64,000 nt of DNA from Rhodoferax sp. BAB1 (GCF_013334205.1 NZ_CP054424.1:2190001-2254000), one strand, 5' to 3'; shown: positions 39,182-47,471, numbered from the stretch's first letter. The notes: generated by a model from the letters alone, not told the origin. Numbers and translations: made by a program.

Positions 39182-40426
39182 ATGCCTGATCTTCTGAACG
39201 CCAAACTCAGCCGCCGCGCCGTGCTGCAAACCGCTGCCGTCGGTGCCGTCGGCATCGACCCCGCCCTGCGCGCCGCCGTCTACGCCGCCGGCTCGGACGC
39301 GCCCGAAAAAAAGGAAGTGAAGATCGGCTTCATCCCGCTGACCGACTGCGCCAGCGTGGTCATGGCCGCCGAACTGGGCCTGGACCAGAAATACGGCGTC
39401 AAGATCATCCCCAGCAAGGAAGCCAGCTGGGCCGGTGTACGCGACAAGCTGGTCAACGGTGAACTCGACATGGCCCACGTGCTCTACGGCCTGATCTACG
39501 GCGTGCACCTGGGCACGGCCGGCCCCAAGAAGGACATGGCCGTGCTCATGGCCCTGAACAACAACGGCCAGGCCATCACCCTGTCCAAGGCCCTGGCCGA
39601 CAAGGGTGCGGTGGATGGCCCCTCGCTGGCCAAGTTCATGGCGGCCAACAAGCGCGAATACACCTTCGCCGGCACCTTCCCCACCGGCACCCACGCCATG
39701 TGGATGCACTACTGGCTGGCTGCCGCCGGCATCAACCCGCTCTCCGGCGCCAAGCTCATCACCGTGCCGCCGCCCCAGATGGTGGCGAACATGCGCGTGG
39801 GCAATATGGACGGTTTCTGCGTGGGCGAGCCCTGGAACCACCGCGCCATCATGGACGGCATCGGCGTCACCGCCAACACGACGCAGGATATCTGGAAGGA
39901 TCACCCCGAAAAGGTGCTGGGCACCACGGCCGAATTCACCAAGAAGTACCCCAACACCACCCGCGCCGTCATGATGGCCGTGCTCGAAGCCGGCAAATGG
40001 ATCGACGCCGGGCTGTCCAACAAGATGAAGATGGCCGAGGTCGTGGCGCAGAAGTCCTACATCAACACCAGCGTGGACGCGATCAACCAGCGCATCCTGG
40101 GCCGTTACCAGAACGGCATGGGCAAGACCTGGGACGACCCCAACCACATGAAGTTCTTCAACGACGGCGCGGTGAACTTTCCCTACCTCTCCGACGGCAT
40201 GTGGTTCCTGACGCAGCACAAGCGCTGGGGCCTGCTCAAAGACCACCCGGACTACCTGGGCGTGGCCAAGCAGATCAACCAGATCGACCTGTACAAGCAG
40301 GTGGCTTCGGCCCTGAAGGTGTCGGTGCCCAAGGATGTCATGCGCACCAGCAAGCTGATCGACGGCGTGGTCTGGGACGGCAAGGACCCGAAGAAGTACG
40401 CCGACGGTTTCAAGATCAAGGCCTGA
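39182..40426 (+). CDS. nrtA: Nitrate ABC transporter substrate-binding protein
   Basis: A 414-residue periplasmic nitrate-binding protein of the NrtA/CmpA family. A twin-arginine-type signal (SRRAVLQTAAVGAVG, about residues 10-24) points to Tat export. Ligand-site segments include GFIPLTDCASVVMA and FAGTFPTGTHAMWMHYWLAA. The ATG has AGGAG 6 bases upstream, 29 bases past the leader terminator. NasS, the cytosolic nitrate sensor, is homologous, but the clear signal sequence and the downstream transporter genes favour NrtA. Confidence 0.92.
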   Translation: MPDLLNAKLSRRAVLQTAAVGAVGIDPALRAAVYAAGSDAPEKKEVKIGFIPLTDCASVVMAAELGLDQKYGVKIIPSKEASWAGVRDKLVNGELDMAHVLYGLIYGVHLGTAGPKKDMAVLMALNNNGQAITLSKALADKGAVDGPSLAKFMAANKREYTFAGTFPTGTHAMWMHYWLAAAGINPLSGAKLITVPPPQMVANMRVGNMDGFCVGEPWNHRAIMDGIGVTANTTQDIWKDHPEKVLGTTAEFTKKYPNTTRAVMMAVLEAGKWIDAGLSNKMKMAEVVAQKSYINTSVDAINQRILGRYQNGMGKTWDDPNHMKFFNDGAVNFPYLSDGMWFLTQHKRWGLLKDHPDYLGVAKQINQIDLYKQVASALKVSVPKDVMRTSKLIDGVVWDGKDPKKYADGFKIKA

Positions 40427-40447
40427 GGGCCGGCAAAGGAAAGCATC

Positions 40448-41356
40448 ATGGTCAGCGCCGTGTTTCACACCCCCCTGGAACGGGCCACCCCCGTTCCCCT
40501 CCCGCCCACTGGCGGGAAAAAGGCCGCGACCCCGGCAGCCCCCGCTGTGGAGGCGGTCAAGACGCCGGGCTACGACTGGCGCGGCCTGTGGCTGCGCGTG
40601 ATCCCCCCGGTGCTGGGCCTGGCCCTGCTGGTGGGCATCTGGGCGCTGGTGGCCATCACCAGCAACAGCAGCATCCCCAGCCCGGCCGAGACCTTCAAGC
40701 AGGCGCTCGACGTGTTCAGCGATCCCTTCTACCGCAAGGGACCGAACGACCAGGGCGTGGGCTGGAACGTGCTGATGTCCCTCGAGCGTGTCGCCCTGGG
40801 CTTCGGCCTGGCGGCCGCGGTGGGCATCCCGGCCGGTTTCATGATCGGGCGCTTCACCTTCCTGAGCCGCATGTTCAACCCGCTGATCAGCCTGCTGCGC
40901 CCGGTCTCGCCCCTGGCCTGGCTGCCCATCGGCCTGCTGGTCTTCAAGGGCGCCAACCCGGCGGCCATCTGGACCATCTTCATCTGCTCGATCTGGCCCA
41001 TGATCATCAACACCGCGGTGGGCGTGCAGCGTGTGCCGCAGGACTACATGAACGTGGCGCGTGTGCTGCAGCTCTCGGAATGGAAGATCGTCACCAAGAT
41101 CCTCTTCCCCGCCGTGCTGCCCTACATGCTGACCGGCGTGCGCCTGGCGGTGGGCACGGCCTGGCTGGTGATCGTCGCGGCCGAGATGCTGACCGGCGGC
41201 GTGGGCATCGGGTTCTGGGTCTGGGACGAGTGGAACAACCTCAACGTCAAGAACATCATCATCGCCATCTTCGTGATCGGCATCGTCGGCCTGGTGCTGG
41301 AGTTCGCGCTGATCAAGCTGGCCACCGCCTTCACCTTCGAAGAAGTCAAGAACTGA
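40448..41356 (+). CDS. nrtB: Nitrate ABC transporter permease
   Basis: A 302-residue permease. A hydrophilic proline-rich N-terminal tail of about 40 residues precedes six helices; the ATPase-contact loop is NVARVLQLSEWKIVTKILFP. It follows nrtA by 21 bases and precedes the ATPase gene by 10, forming the nrtABD importer for nitrate/nitrite. Confidence 0.93.
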   Translation: MVSAVFHTPLERATPVPLPPTGGKKAATPAAPAVEAVKTPGYDWRGLWLRVIPPVLGLALLVGIWALVAITSNSSIPSPAETFKQALDVFSDPFYRKGPNDQGVGWNVLMSLERVALGFGLAAAVGIPAGFMIGRFTFLSRMFNPLISLLRPVSPLAWLPIGLLVFKGANPAAIWTIFICSIWPMIINTAVGVQRVPQDYMNVARVLQLSEWKIVTKILFPAVLPYMLTGVRLAVGTAWLVIVAAEMLTGGVGIGFWVWDEWNNLNVKNIIIAIFVIGIVGLVLEFALIKLATAFTFEEVKN

Positions 41357-41366
41357 GGAGTCCGCC

Positions 41367-42203
41367 ATGAACGAATCACTGAGCACCAAGTACATCGAAG
41401 TCCAGGGCGTCGAGCAGACCTTCAAGACCGCCAAGGGCTCCTTCCCTGCGCTGCGCGACATCAACCTCACGGTCGCCAAGGGCGAGTTCGTGGCGCTGAT
41501 CGGTCACTCGGGCTGTGGCAAGTCCACCCTGCTCAACCTGATCGCCGGCCTGACCACCCCCACCAACGGCACCCTGCTGTGCGCCAACCGCGAAATCTCG
41601 GGCCCCGGCCCCGAGCGCGCCGTGGTGTTCCAGAACCATTCGCTGCTGCCCTGGCTGACCTGCTACGAGAACGTCTACCTCGCCGTGGAACGCGTCTTCG
41701 GCGCCGGCAGCAAGAGCACGGGCGCCGCCGCCGAGAACAAGGCCCAGCTCAAGGCCCGCACCGAAGCCGCCCTGGCCCTGGTGGGCCTGACACCCGCGGC
41801 ACAAAAGCGCCCCGGCGAGATCTCGGGCGGCATGAAACAGCGCGTGGGCATCGCCCGCGCCCTCTCCATGGAACCCCAGGTGCTGCTGATGGACGAACCC
41901 TTCGGCGCCCTGGATGCGCTCACCCGCGCCAAGCTGCAGGACGAGTTGCTGGAGATCGTGGCGCGCACGAAAAGCACCGTGGTCATGGTCACGCACGATG
42001 TGGACGAGGCCGTGCTGCTGAGCGACAAGATCGTGATGATGACCAACGGACCCGCCGCCACCATCGGCGAAGTGCTGGCCGTGGACCTGCCGCGTCCGCG
42101 CAAGCGTGTGGAGCTGGCCGAAGACCCGCGTTACATCAACTACCGCAAGGCCGTGATCGACTTCCTCTACACGCGCCAGGCGCACGTGGAAAAAGCGGCT
42201 TGA
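41367..42203 (+). CDS. nrtD: Nitrate ABC transporter ATP-binding protein
   Basis: A 278-residue ATPase. Walker A is GHSGCGKST, the signature ISGGMKQRVGIARAL, Walker B VLLMDEPFGALD, and the switch histidine MVTHDVDEA. It lacks the extra NrtA-like domain of NrtC, so it is the NrtD type acting as a homodimer. Last gene of the nrt unit. Confidence 0.93.
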   Translation: MNESLSTKYIEVQGVEQTFKTAKGSFPALRDINLTVAKGEFVALIGHSGCGKSTLLNLIAGLTTPTNGTLLCANREISGPGPERAVVFQNHSLLPWLTCYENVYLAVERVFGAGSKSTGAAAENKAQLKARTEAALALVGLTPAAQKRPGEISGGMKQRVGIARALSMEPQVLLMDEPFGALDALTRAKLQDELLEIVARTKSTVVMVTHDVDEAVLLSDKIVMMTNGPAATIGEVLAVDLPRPRKRVELAEDPRYINYRKAVIDFLYTRQAHVEKAA

Positions 42204-42221
42204 ATTAAGTACACCCCCGTG

Positions 42222-42300
42222 CCGCGCCTGAGCGCGGCCCCACCCTCAAGGGGGCGACACCAGCGGCCCGGCGAAGCCGGTTCCGCGGTGTCCCTGGGTT
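42222..42300 (+). repeat. GC-rich intergenic element after nrtD
   Basis: The segment starts with a 7-bp hairpin (GCCGCGC/GCGCGGC, 42222-42239) without a T-run and continues with GGGGGCGACACCAGCGGCCCGG and CGGTTCCGCGGTGTCCCTGGG-like words. From general familiarity this resembles an interspersed repeat of Comamonadaceae genomes, but no second copy is seen in the window. Confidence 0.4.
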
Positions 42301-42343
42301 GGAAACCGGGCACAGCGGCTGTCGAGATGACCGCCCCAAGTCC

Positions 42344-42359
42344 GGGCGCAGATATTGCT
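42344..42359 (+). promoter_or_regulatory. Sigma-54 promoter of narK
   Basis: GGGCGC-AGATA-TTGCT keeps the invariant GG and GC dinucleotides at the correct 10-base separation. Weaker at -24 than the sister promoters. The expected start near 42370 falls just before ANTAR hairpin P1. Confidence 0.7.
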
Positions 42360-42373
42360 TGCACTGAGATGAA

Positions 42374-42489
42374 CAGGCCAAAGCCGGCTTGAAATCCCGC
42401 ATTCGGTGCAAAGACGCACCGGATCGTTCCAGACGAAGGCGTCCACACGTGCGCAGCCCTGCTGCCATGCACGTGTCGACGCCTTTTTT
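42374..42489 (+). promoter_or_regulatory. ANTAR (NasT) antitermination leader of narK
   Basis: P1 (42374-42391) is CAGGCC/GGCTTG with loop AAAGCC; P2 (42404-42421) is CGGTGC/GCACCG with loop AAAGAC. Both are 6-bp stems with hexaloops that have A at position 1 and G at position 4, separated by 12 bases. The terminator follows: GGCGTCCACACGTGC pairs with GCACGTGTCGACGCC, then six Ts (42484-42489). This is the cleanest of the three leaders. Confidence 0.9.
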
Positions 42490-42510
42490 GTTGGCCCACG
42501 GACAAGCACG

Positions 42511-43725
42511 ATGAACAGCTTTCGCAATTTCCTTCAGGCCGGCCACAGCCCCACGCTGCTGGCCTCCTTCGTGTATTTCACCTACTGCTGCGGCGTCTGG
42601 GTGACCAACGGCGCCATGGCGCCCTTCATCAAGGAATCGCTGCAGCTCAGCCCCGCGCAGATCGGGCTGATGCTCTCCATCCCCATCTTTGCCGGCGCGC
42701 TCATGCGTTTCCCGCTGGGCATCCTGGCCCAGTACATCGGGCGCAAGAACGCCACCCTGGTGGAAATGGGCGGCATCGCCATCGCCCTGCTCTTTGGCTA
42801 CTTCTTCGTCGAGTCCTTCAACGACCTGCTGGCCATGGGTGTGCTGCTGGGCATTGCCGGCGCCAGCTTCGGTGTGGCGCTCTCGCTGGGCTCGGGTTCC
42901 TTCCCCGCGCGCTACAAGGGCCTGGCCATGGGCCTGGTGGGTGCGGGCAATGTAGGCACCTCGGTCTCGGCCCTGCTGGCGCCACAGCTGGCCCAGGCCT
43001 ACGGCTGGAAAGCCGTCTACGGCCTGGCGGCGCTGGGCCTGCTGCTGCCCGTGCTGGTGATGGTCTTCATCGCGCGCGAGCCCGACGACGTGGACAAGCA
43101 CGCCAGCTTTCGCGACCACATCGCCTGCCTGTTCGAAAAAGACGGCTGGGCCTTCAGCGTCATCTACGCCATCACCTTCGGTGGTTTCATCGGCCTGACC
43201 ACCTTCCTGCCCAGCTACTACTACGACCAGTTCGGCGTGAGCAAGGTGCAGGCCGGCCAGCTCACCATGCTGGCCGCCTTCATGGGCGCGGCGCTGCGCA
43301 TCTTCGGCGGCTGGATCTCGGACCACTGGGGTGGCATCAACACGCTCACCGCCGTGATGGTCATCATCACCATCACCCTGCTGCTGTGCGGGCTGGCCGG
43401 CGGCTCGCTGGTGCTCACCACCCTGCTCATGATGCTGTGCTTCGCCGCTTTAGGCGCGGGCAACGGCGCGCTGTTCCAGCTGGTGCCGCTGCGCTGGCCG
43501 CTGACCACGGCCGTGGCCGGCTCCATGATCGGCGAGATCGGCGCCCTCGGCGGCGGCCTGGTGCCCAATGCCATGGGCCTGTCCAAGCAATACACCGGCA
43601 CCTATTTCTGGGGCTTCGCCTTGTTCGCCCTGCTCTCGCTGCTGGTGCTGGGCATGACACGCGTGATGCAACTACGCTGGACGAGGACATGGGCGGAGAA
43701 AGGTGGTCGTGCACGCAGTGCATGA
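42511..43725 (+). CDS. Nitrate/nitrite MFS transporter, NarK/NasA family
   Basis: A 404-residue major facilitator with about 12 helices. The nitrate signatures are seen as GSGSFPARYKGLAMGLVGAGNVG and, in the second half, GALGGGLVPNAMGLSK. A longer reading frame begins at 42406 inside the leader RNA; the ATG at 42511, after the terminator, gives the conserved start. It is a second nitrate uptake system next to the ABC importer, each behind its own NasT-type leader. Confidence 0.93.
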   Translation: MNSFRNFLQAGHSPTLLASFVYFTYCCGVWVTNGAMAPFIKESLQLSPAQIGLMLSIPIFAGALMRFPLGILAQYIGRKNATLVEMGGIAIALLFGYFFVESFNDLLAMGVLLGIAGASFGVALSLGSGSFPARYKGLAMGLVGAGNVGTSVSALLAPQLAQAYGWKAVYGLAALGLLLPVLVMVFIAREPDDVDKHASFRDHIACLFEKDGWAFSVIYAITFGGFIGLTTFLPSYYYDQFGVSKVQAGQLTMLAAFMGAALRIFGGWISDHWGGINTLTAVMVIITITLLLCGLAGGSLVLTTLLMMLCFAALGAGNGALFQLVPLRWPLTTAVAGSMIGEIGALGGGLVPNAMGLSKQYTGTYFWGFALFALLSLLVLGMTRVMQLRWTRTWAEKGGRARSA

Positions 43726-43776
43726 CCCCTGACTTATCGGCACTCAAGGTGAATTTTTACCCTAGGAGACAGCAAG

Positions 43777-44070
43777 ATGGAACAGGCAACATTGCTCAAG
43801 ATCGCCAAATTACGAACCCTGGCGGCACGTCACGGCAAGAGCTTCGATGTGGTGCAGTTCGCGGCCAACCGCACCTTCGCCCGCGAGACCTTGTCCGCGT
43901 TGATGGACACGGCCGACCCTGATCTGCTGGTGGCAGGGCTCGAACTCATGGATGCGCTGGGCATGACGGCCTCCAGCGAAGGGACCCGTCCCGCCCTGCT
44001 CGCGGCCGACCCCAAGACCAAGGCAGAAGCCCCCAAGACCGACGCGCGTTACGTCGGGCGCCTGCGATAA
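43777..44070 (+). CDS. Small hypothetical protein after narK
   Basis: A 97-residue soluble protein I do not recognise. It is helical in its first 65 residues (MEQATLLKIAKLRTLAARHG) with a basic/alanine-rich tail ending in YVGRLR. The ATG has AGGAG 9 bases upstream, supporting translation. It lies 51 bases after narK on the same strand and may be co-transcribed. GC content is like the surrounding genome. Confidence 0.6.
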   Translation: MEQATLLKIAKLRTLAARHGKSFDVVQFAANRTFARETLSALMDTADPDLLVAGLELMDALGMTASSEGTRPALLAADPKTKAEAPKTDARYVGRLR

Positions 44071-44233
44071 GCCGACGCTCTCGTCGTTTGGTACGTGTCG
44101 AAAGCGAGCCCACACGCGAGAGCAAAAAGCCGAAGCGCTGAACAGCGCCAACCTGCAACTCAAGGCCGCCACCCGCAAGGCCGCCAATCAGGACCAGGCA
44201 GCCATCGCGGCCTGATACGCGGCAGCGTTAAGA
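44071..44233 (+). other. Gene-poor stretch with a possible gene relic
   Basis: There is no complete gene here. One frame ending in TGA at 44213-44215 reads AEALNSANLQLKAATRKAA and then NQDQAAIAA, a protein-like composition, but it has no start codon with a ribosome site, and the upstream part is in another frame. It may be the decayed end of a gene. The stretch ends in a strong terminator. Confidence 0.3.
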
Positions 44234-44268
44234 AGCCGGTCTCCCGTTCGGGAGGGCCGGCTTTTTTT
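44234..44268 (+). terminator. Rho-independent terminator
   Basis: AGCCGG and CTCCCG pair with GGAG and CCGGCT around a TTCG loop, followed by seven Ts. It closes the narK-43777 transcript. The next 170 bases (44269-44441) hold no feature I can identify. Confidence 0.85.
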
Positions 44269-44441
44269 ATGGGTTTCAGCGACGCAGATTCCATATCGGA
44301 TAGTCGACCGCTTGGTCGCCTCTAGTCGGTCAGTTTCATGTACGTGTGGAGGCGTCCATACACAAAGGGTTAGGCGTCACTTCGGATTGACACAAGCGGA
44401 AGAGTAATCTGAGCTCCTCCCAGCACACCGTCAGACGCGTG

Positions 44442-44810
44442 CTACAGGGGGCAACTTGTCATTCCACGATTTGCTGGAAACGAATGACTCCCGCAGTTGA
44501 CGGCGTTGTAGAGCACGGTCACCGAAAGCGCAGCCAGCAAGACACAAGCAAGCAACGGCGTGGTCTTCAGACCTCGTGAAAGAAGGCTGGGGTTGTGCTC
44601 GAGGAGCGAGATGTCGGAAATACTGATCCACCGCAGATACAGAGCTGCGACTCCAACCGCGATGACTTGCAGGAGTACTGCAACAATGGCCTTCTCCCAT
44701 GCGATTGGCTCCGGTGACGCAAGGAAGAACCGCTGGATCAGCGCGTGTAGATCGAAAGCTGCAAGCATGAGCAGCGAGTAGAAGAGCAGGATTTTGTAGC
44801 TGCGCCGCAT
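44442..44810 (-). CDS. AT-richer small membrane protein of unknown function
   Basis: A 122-residue protein with three predicted helices (about residues 7-25, 40-60 and 84-103). I do not recognise the family. It is the second gene of a two-gene minus-strand unit, 11 bases after the gene at 44822. A hydrophilic alternative frame in the same region (44431-44871) was rejected because it overlaps the upstream gene and lacks a ribosome site. Composition suggests acquisition from outside. Confidence 0.6.
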   Translation of the reverse strand: MRRSYKILLFYSLLMLAAFDLHALIQRFFLASPEPIAWEKAIVAVLLQVIAVGVAALYLRWISISDISLLEHNPSLLSRGLKTTPLLACVLLAALSVTVLYNAVNCGSHSFPANRGMTSCPL

Positions 44811-44821
44811 ATTCCTGATGC

Positions 44822-45292
44822 CTAGCTTTTGCCGTAAGGGGCCGCCGCAGCGGCGACTGTTTGGGCTGCATACGGCTTAGGCGGAAACAAAGCTTTCAAT
44901 TCAGAGAAATCATCATTTGCCTTTTCTGCAATCTCTGACCATGCACGCTCAAAGGCCGGGCGATTCAAATTTGTTTGAATTCCATCTCGCCAAAATTTCC
45001 ACGTTTCGTCAGATATCCGACCGGCTTTGTGAAGAAATGCTTGCTCATTGCACAGATCGAAATAGTGATACATCTCATCAAAGTGAGTTGAGTACTCTTC
45101 ATTGTCTAGCGGCTCGCCAAGCAATGCCTTGGTTGGAAGCTTTGAGGCCAAATCTCTGTACTCCTTGGCGAATGAATCTTCAAAACTGGTTATAGCCTGT
45201 CGTTTAGCAAGGACGAGTTGCCAGGCTGCCACGCCCACAGCCGCTGCTGTAGCAATATTGGCTAGAGCTGAAAGAATTTCGAAGCAAGTCAT
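44822..45292 (-). CDS. AT-rich orphan membrane-anchored protein
   Basis: A 156-residue protein with one N-terminal helix (about residues 6-27, LANIATAAAVGVAAWQLVL) and a cytoplasmic helical domain containing FEDSFAKEYRDLASKLPT and YYFDLCNEQAFLHKAGRIS-like patterns, as in DUF4760-type proteins. It forms a pair with the membrane protein at 44442, inserted between narK and the kinase gene of the nitrate region. No function is known; small membrane pairs of this sort are common in accessory islands. Confidence 0.65.
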   Translation of the reverse strand: MTCFEILSALANIATAAAVGVAAWQLVLAKRQAITSFEDSFAKEYRDLASKLPTKALLGEPLDNEEYSTHFDEMYHYFDLCNEQAFLHKAGRISDETWKFWRDGIQTNLNRPAFERAWSEIAEKANDDFSELKALFPPKPYAAQTVAAAAAPYGKS

Positions 45293-45440
45293 AGATGTAG
45301 CTGCTTAACTTGATGAAGACAGCAGACCTGTCTTATGAACACAGTTCAAGTCCATCAAGTCATCCTCCCGTTTTCTGTTGTAAGTGCCTGATTTATATCA
45401 GCCTCCCCACAGAAAGGGTAGTGCCACAGCCCAGCCGCCC

Positions 45441-47195
45441 CTACTTCGGCAAAAACAACAACCAGTACACCAGCAGCACATTGAACAGCGCGCTGACCCC
45501 GAACAGCAGTTTCCACACAAAGGTCGGATCCCTCTGCAGCAGCGGTGAAGCCGGCGGCGCGGTGAGCGGCCGAGAAGCCCCGCGCTCCAGCGCCAGCAGG
45601 AATTCCTCCGCCGTCTCGAAACGCTGGCGCTTGTCGCGGGCCACGGCTTTCAACACCACGTGGTCGAGCCAGATCGGCACCTCGGGGTTGTGGCGGCTGG
45701 GCGGCGTCGGGTCGCGGTAGTAGCGGCCGCTCTGGTAGGGCAGCACCTCGCCGTAGGGCAGCTTGCCCTCGGCCAGCAGCTGGTAGAAGGTGACGCCCAG
45801 GGCGTAGAGGTCGCTCATGGCGTCGGGGTCTTCGGGCGGCACGTTGGTGTCGATGCCGCCAGCGCGCACGGTGAAGCCCCATTGCTCGGGGTTGATGTAG
45901 CTGGGTGTGCCCGCGTGCAGGCGGCGCATGGCCTCGGGTTCGCGCCCGCTCAGGGCCACGCCCAGGTCCAGCAGGCGCAACACGCCGTCCTCCCCCTGGT
46001 GCAGGTTGGCGGGTTTGATGTCGCGGTGCACCACGCTCTGGCGGTGCAGGCGGCCCAGGGCCTTGAGCACCTGGGTGGCCAGGGCCACGGCCTGGGCCGG
46101 GCTGAAACGCTGCTGGCGGGCCAGCATCTGCTGCAGGGTCTCGCCCGCGTGCCAGTCGTAGAGCAGGTAGAAGGCGGACTGCCCCTTGCCGGCGGGCGGC
46201 TTCTCGTGCAGTTGCACCAGGTGCTCGGCCGCGCGTGAGGTCTGCATGCAGCGCGCCAGCCAGGCCTCGTGGGCCAGCGCGGCGCCTTCCTCGGGGTCGT
46301 GGGCGCGCGAGGGGTGCAGGGTCTTGAGGGCGTAGTCGGTCTGGGTGTGTCCGTCGCGGACGCGGTAGATCAGGTTGATGCCGTTGTCGGCCGCCACTTC
46401 CTCCACACGCAGGCCGTCGATCACGTCACCCGGTTTGAGGCGCACGGGAACGGGCAGGGCCTGGGCGCTACGGCTCACGTCCTGCAACGTTGCGTCCAGC
46501 AGGCCCAGCACGCGCACCACCAGGGCGGTGGCGTTGTCGTTGCTGCCGGCCTTGATGGCCGCCTGCACCAGGCTGTCAGCAATCACCTGGGCGTTGGCCA
46601 GTTCGGCCCGCTCGGCCAGCTGGCGCAGGCGCAGTGATCCGTGCACGCCATCGCTCAGCAGGATGAAGACGTCGCCCACCTGCAGGTCACCCTGGATGTA
46701 GTCGACCACGAGCCGGTCCTCCGCGCCCACCACCCGCATGAGCTGGTGGCGGAAATCCGGGTGGGGCATGACGTGGTCCACCGTGAGCTGGGTGACCTGG
46801 CCCTCGCGCAGCAGATAGGCCCGGGTGTCGCCCACATGGGCCAGGGTCCAGGAATGCCCGCGCAGCACCAGGGCGGTGAGCGTGGTCATGCCGGTTGCGG
46901 GTGCACGCCGGCGGTTGGTGGCGGCCAGCCAGGTGTTCTGCGCGGCGATGATTCGGTCCAGCGCGACCGTGGTATCCCAGGTTTGGGGCGTGCTGTAGTA
47001 GTCGCGCACCAAAGTGGCCACCGTGGTCTGGGCCGCCTCCTGGCCTAGGCCGCCGGCGCTGACGCCGTCGGCAATGGCGGCGATCACCCCCATGTCCTCA
47101 CGCCCTTCTTCGGGCAGCATGGCGCCGGCAAAGTCCTCGTTGACGGCCTTGGCACCTGCAAGCGAGGTGTAGCCGATGTCCATTTCAAAGCTCAT
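45441..47195 (-). CDS. Bifunctional PP2C-type phosphatase / serine-threonine kinase
   Basis: A 584-residue fusion. The N-terminal PPM phosphatase (about residues 1-235) shows NEDFAG, IADGVSAGG, VGDTRAYLL and LLSDGVHG and ends in GSNDNATALVV. The kinase domain (about 265-535) has YALKTL with the ATP lysine, the catalytic loop VHRDIKPANL, and LLDLG in place of DFG. A C-terminal membrane helix (VWKLLFGVSALFNVLLVYWL) anchors it. The ATG at 47195 is used; an upstream extension overlaps the nirB leader. Such fusions sit beside nirB in nitrate clusters of pseudomonads too, suggesting control of nitrate uptake or reduction; targets are unknown. Confidence 0.92.
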   Translation of the reverse strand: MSFEMDIGYTSLAGAKAVNEDFAGAMLPEEGREDMGVIAAIADGVSAGGLGQEAAQTTVATLVRDYYSTPQTWDTTVALDRIIAAQNTWLAATNRRRAPATGMTTLTALVLRGHSWTLAHVGDTRAYLLREGQVTQLTVDHVMPHPDFRHQLMRVVGAEDRLVVDYIQGDLQVGDVFILLSDGVHGSLRLRQLAERAELANAQVIADSLVQAAIKAGSNDNATALVVRVLGLLDATLQDVSRSAQALPVPVRLKPGDVIDGLRVEEVAADNGINLIYRVRDGHTQTDYALKTLHPSRAHDPEEGAALAHEAWLARCMQTSRAAEHLVQLHEKPPAGKGQSAFYLLYDWHAGETLQQMLARQQRFSPAQAVALATQVLKALGRLHRQSVVHRDIKPANLHQGEDGVLRLLDLGVALSGREPEAMRRLHAGTPSYINPEQWGFTVRAGGIDTNVPPEDPDAMSDLYALGVTFYQLLAEGKLPYGEVLPYQSGRYYRDPTPPSRHNPEVPIWLDHVVLKAVARDKRQRFETAEEFLLALERGASRPLTAPPASPLLQRDPTFVWKLLFGVSALFNVLLVYWLLFLPK

Positions 47196-47225
47196 GCTGA
47201 CCGTTCCGCAAGATTGATGCCGGTG

Positions 47226-47233
47226 TTGGTGCA
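47226..47233 (+). promoter_or_regulatory. Candidate NtrC half-site upstream of nirB
   Basis: TTGGTGCA matches one half of the NtrC consensus (TGCACC-N5-GGTGCA), about 60 bases upstream of the sigma-54 element. The other half (TGCCGG) is poor. Confidence 0.35.
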
Positions 47234-47290
47234 TTTTGAAGGCGCCTGCCGGCCAGGCAGTCTCCTTTCTTTTGTTGCCCTGCACAAAAC

Positions 47291-47306
47291 TGGCACGACC
47301 CTTGCG
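47291..47306 (+). promoter_or_regulatory. Sigma-54 promoter of the nirB operon
   Basis: TGGCAC-GACCC-TTGCG is a near-perfect -24/-12 element. The expected start near 47317 is 7 bases before ANTAR hairpin P1. Confidence 0.9.
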
Positions 47307-47323
47307 TCGCTTCAGGCGTACCC

Positions 47324-47437
47324 GGCCAAAGCTGGCCCCCATTCACTCATCCGGTGCAACGGCGCAGCGGATGAACCCAGGACGAAGGCGTCCCCACGTG
47401 CGCTGCATCCAGCAGGCACCGTGTGGACGCCTTTTTT
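47324..47437 (+). promoter_or_regulatory. ANTAR (NasT) antitermination leader of the nirB operon
   Basis: P1 (47324-47337) is GGCC/GGCC with loop AAAGCT. P2 (47349-47372) is a 9-bp stem with one G-G mismatch around loop AACGGC; both loops fit A1/G4. The terminator pairs GGCGTCC (47387-47393) with GGACGCC (47425-47431), followed by six Ts. P2 has the same loop as in the nrtABD leader. Confidence 0.88.
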
Positions 47438-47471
47438 GTTTCTTGCTTGATTTGGATCGACGGAGCTTGTG

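Noticed and set aside
39182..40426. Assignment of the binding protein as the sensor NasS
   Set aside because: NasS is cytosolic; this protein has a clear twin-arginine-type signal and is followed directly by permease and ATPase genes.
42406..42510. N-terminal extension of the NarK protein
   Set aside because: The frame runs through the ANTAR hairpin and terminator; the extension is not hydrophobic or conserved.
45441..47342. Upstream extension of the phosphatase-kinase to 47342
   Set aside because: The extra 49 residues are basic and unlike the family, and they overlap the nirB promoter and leader; the ATG at 47195 begins the conserved domain.
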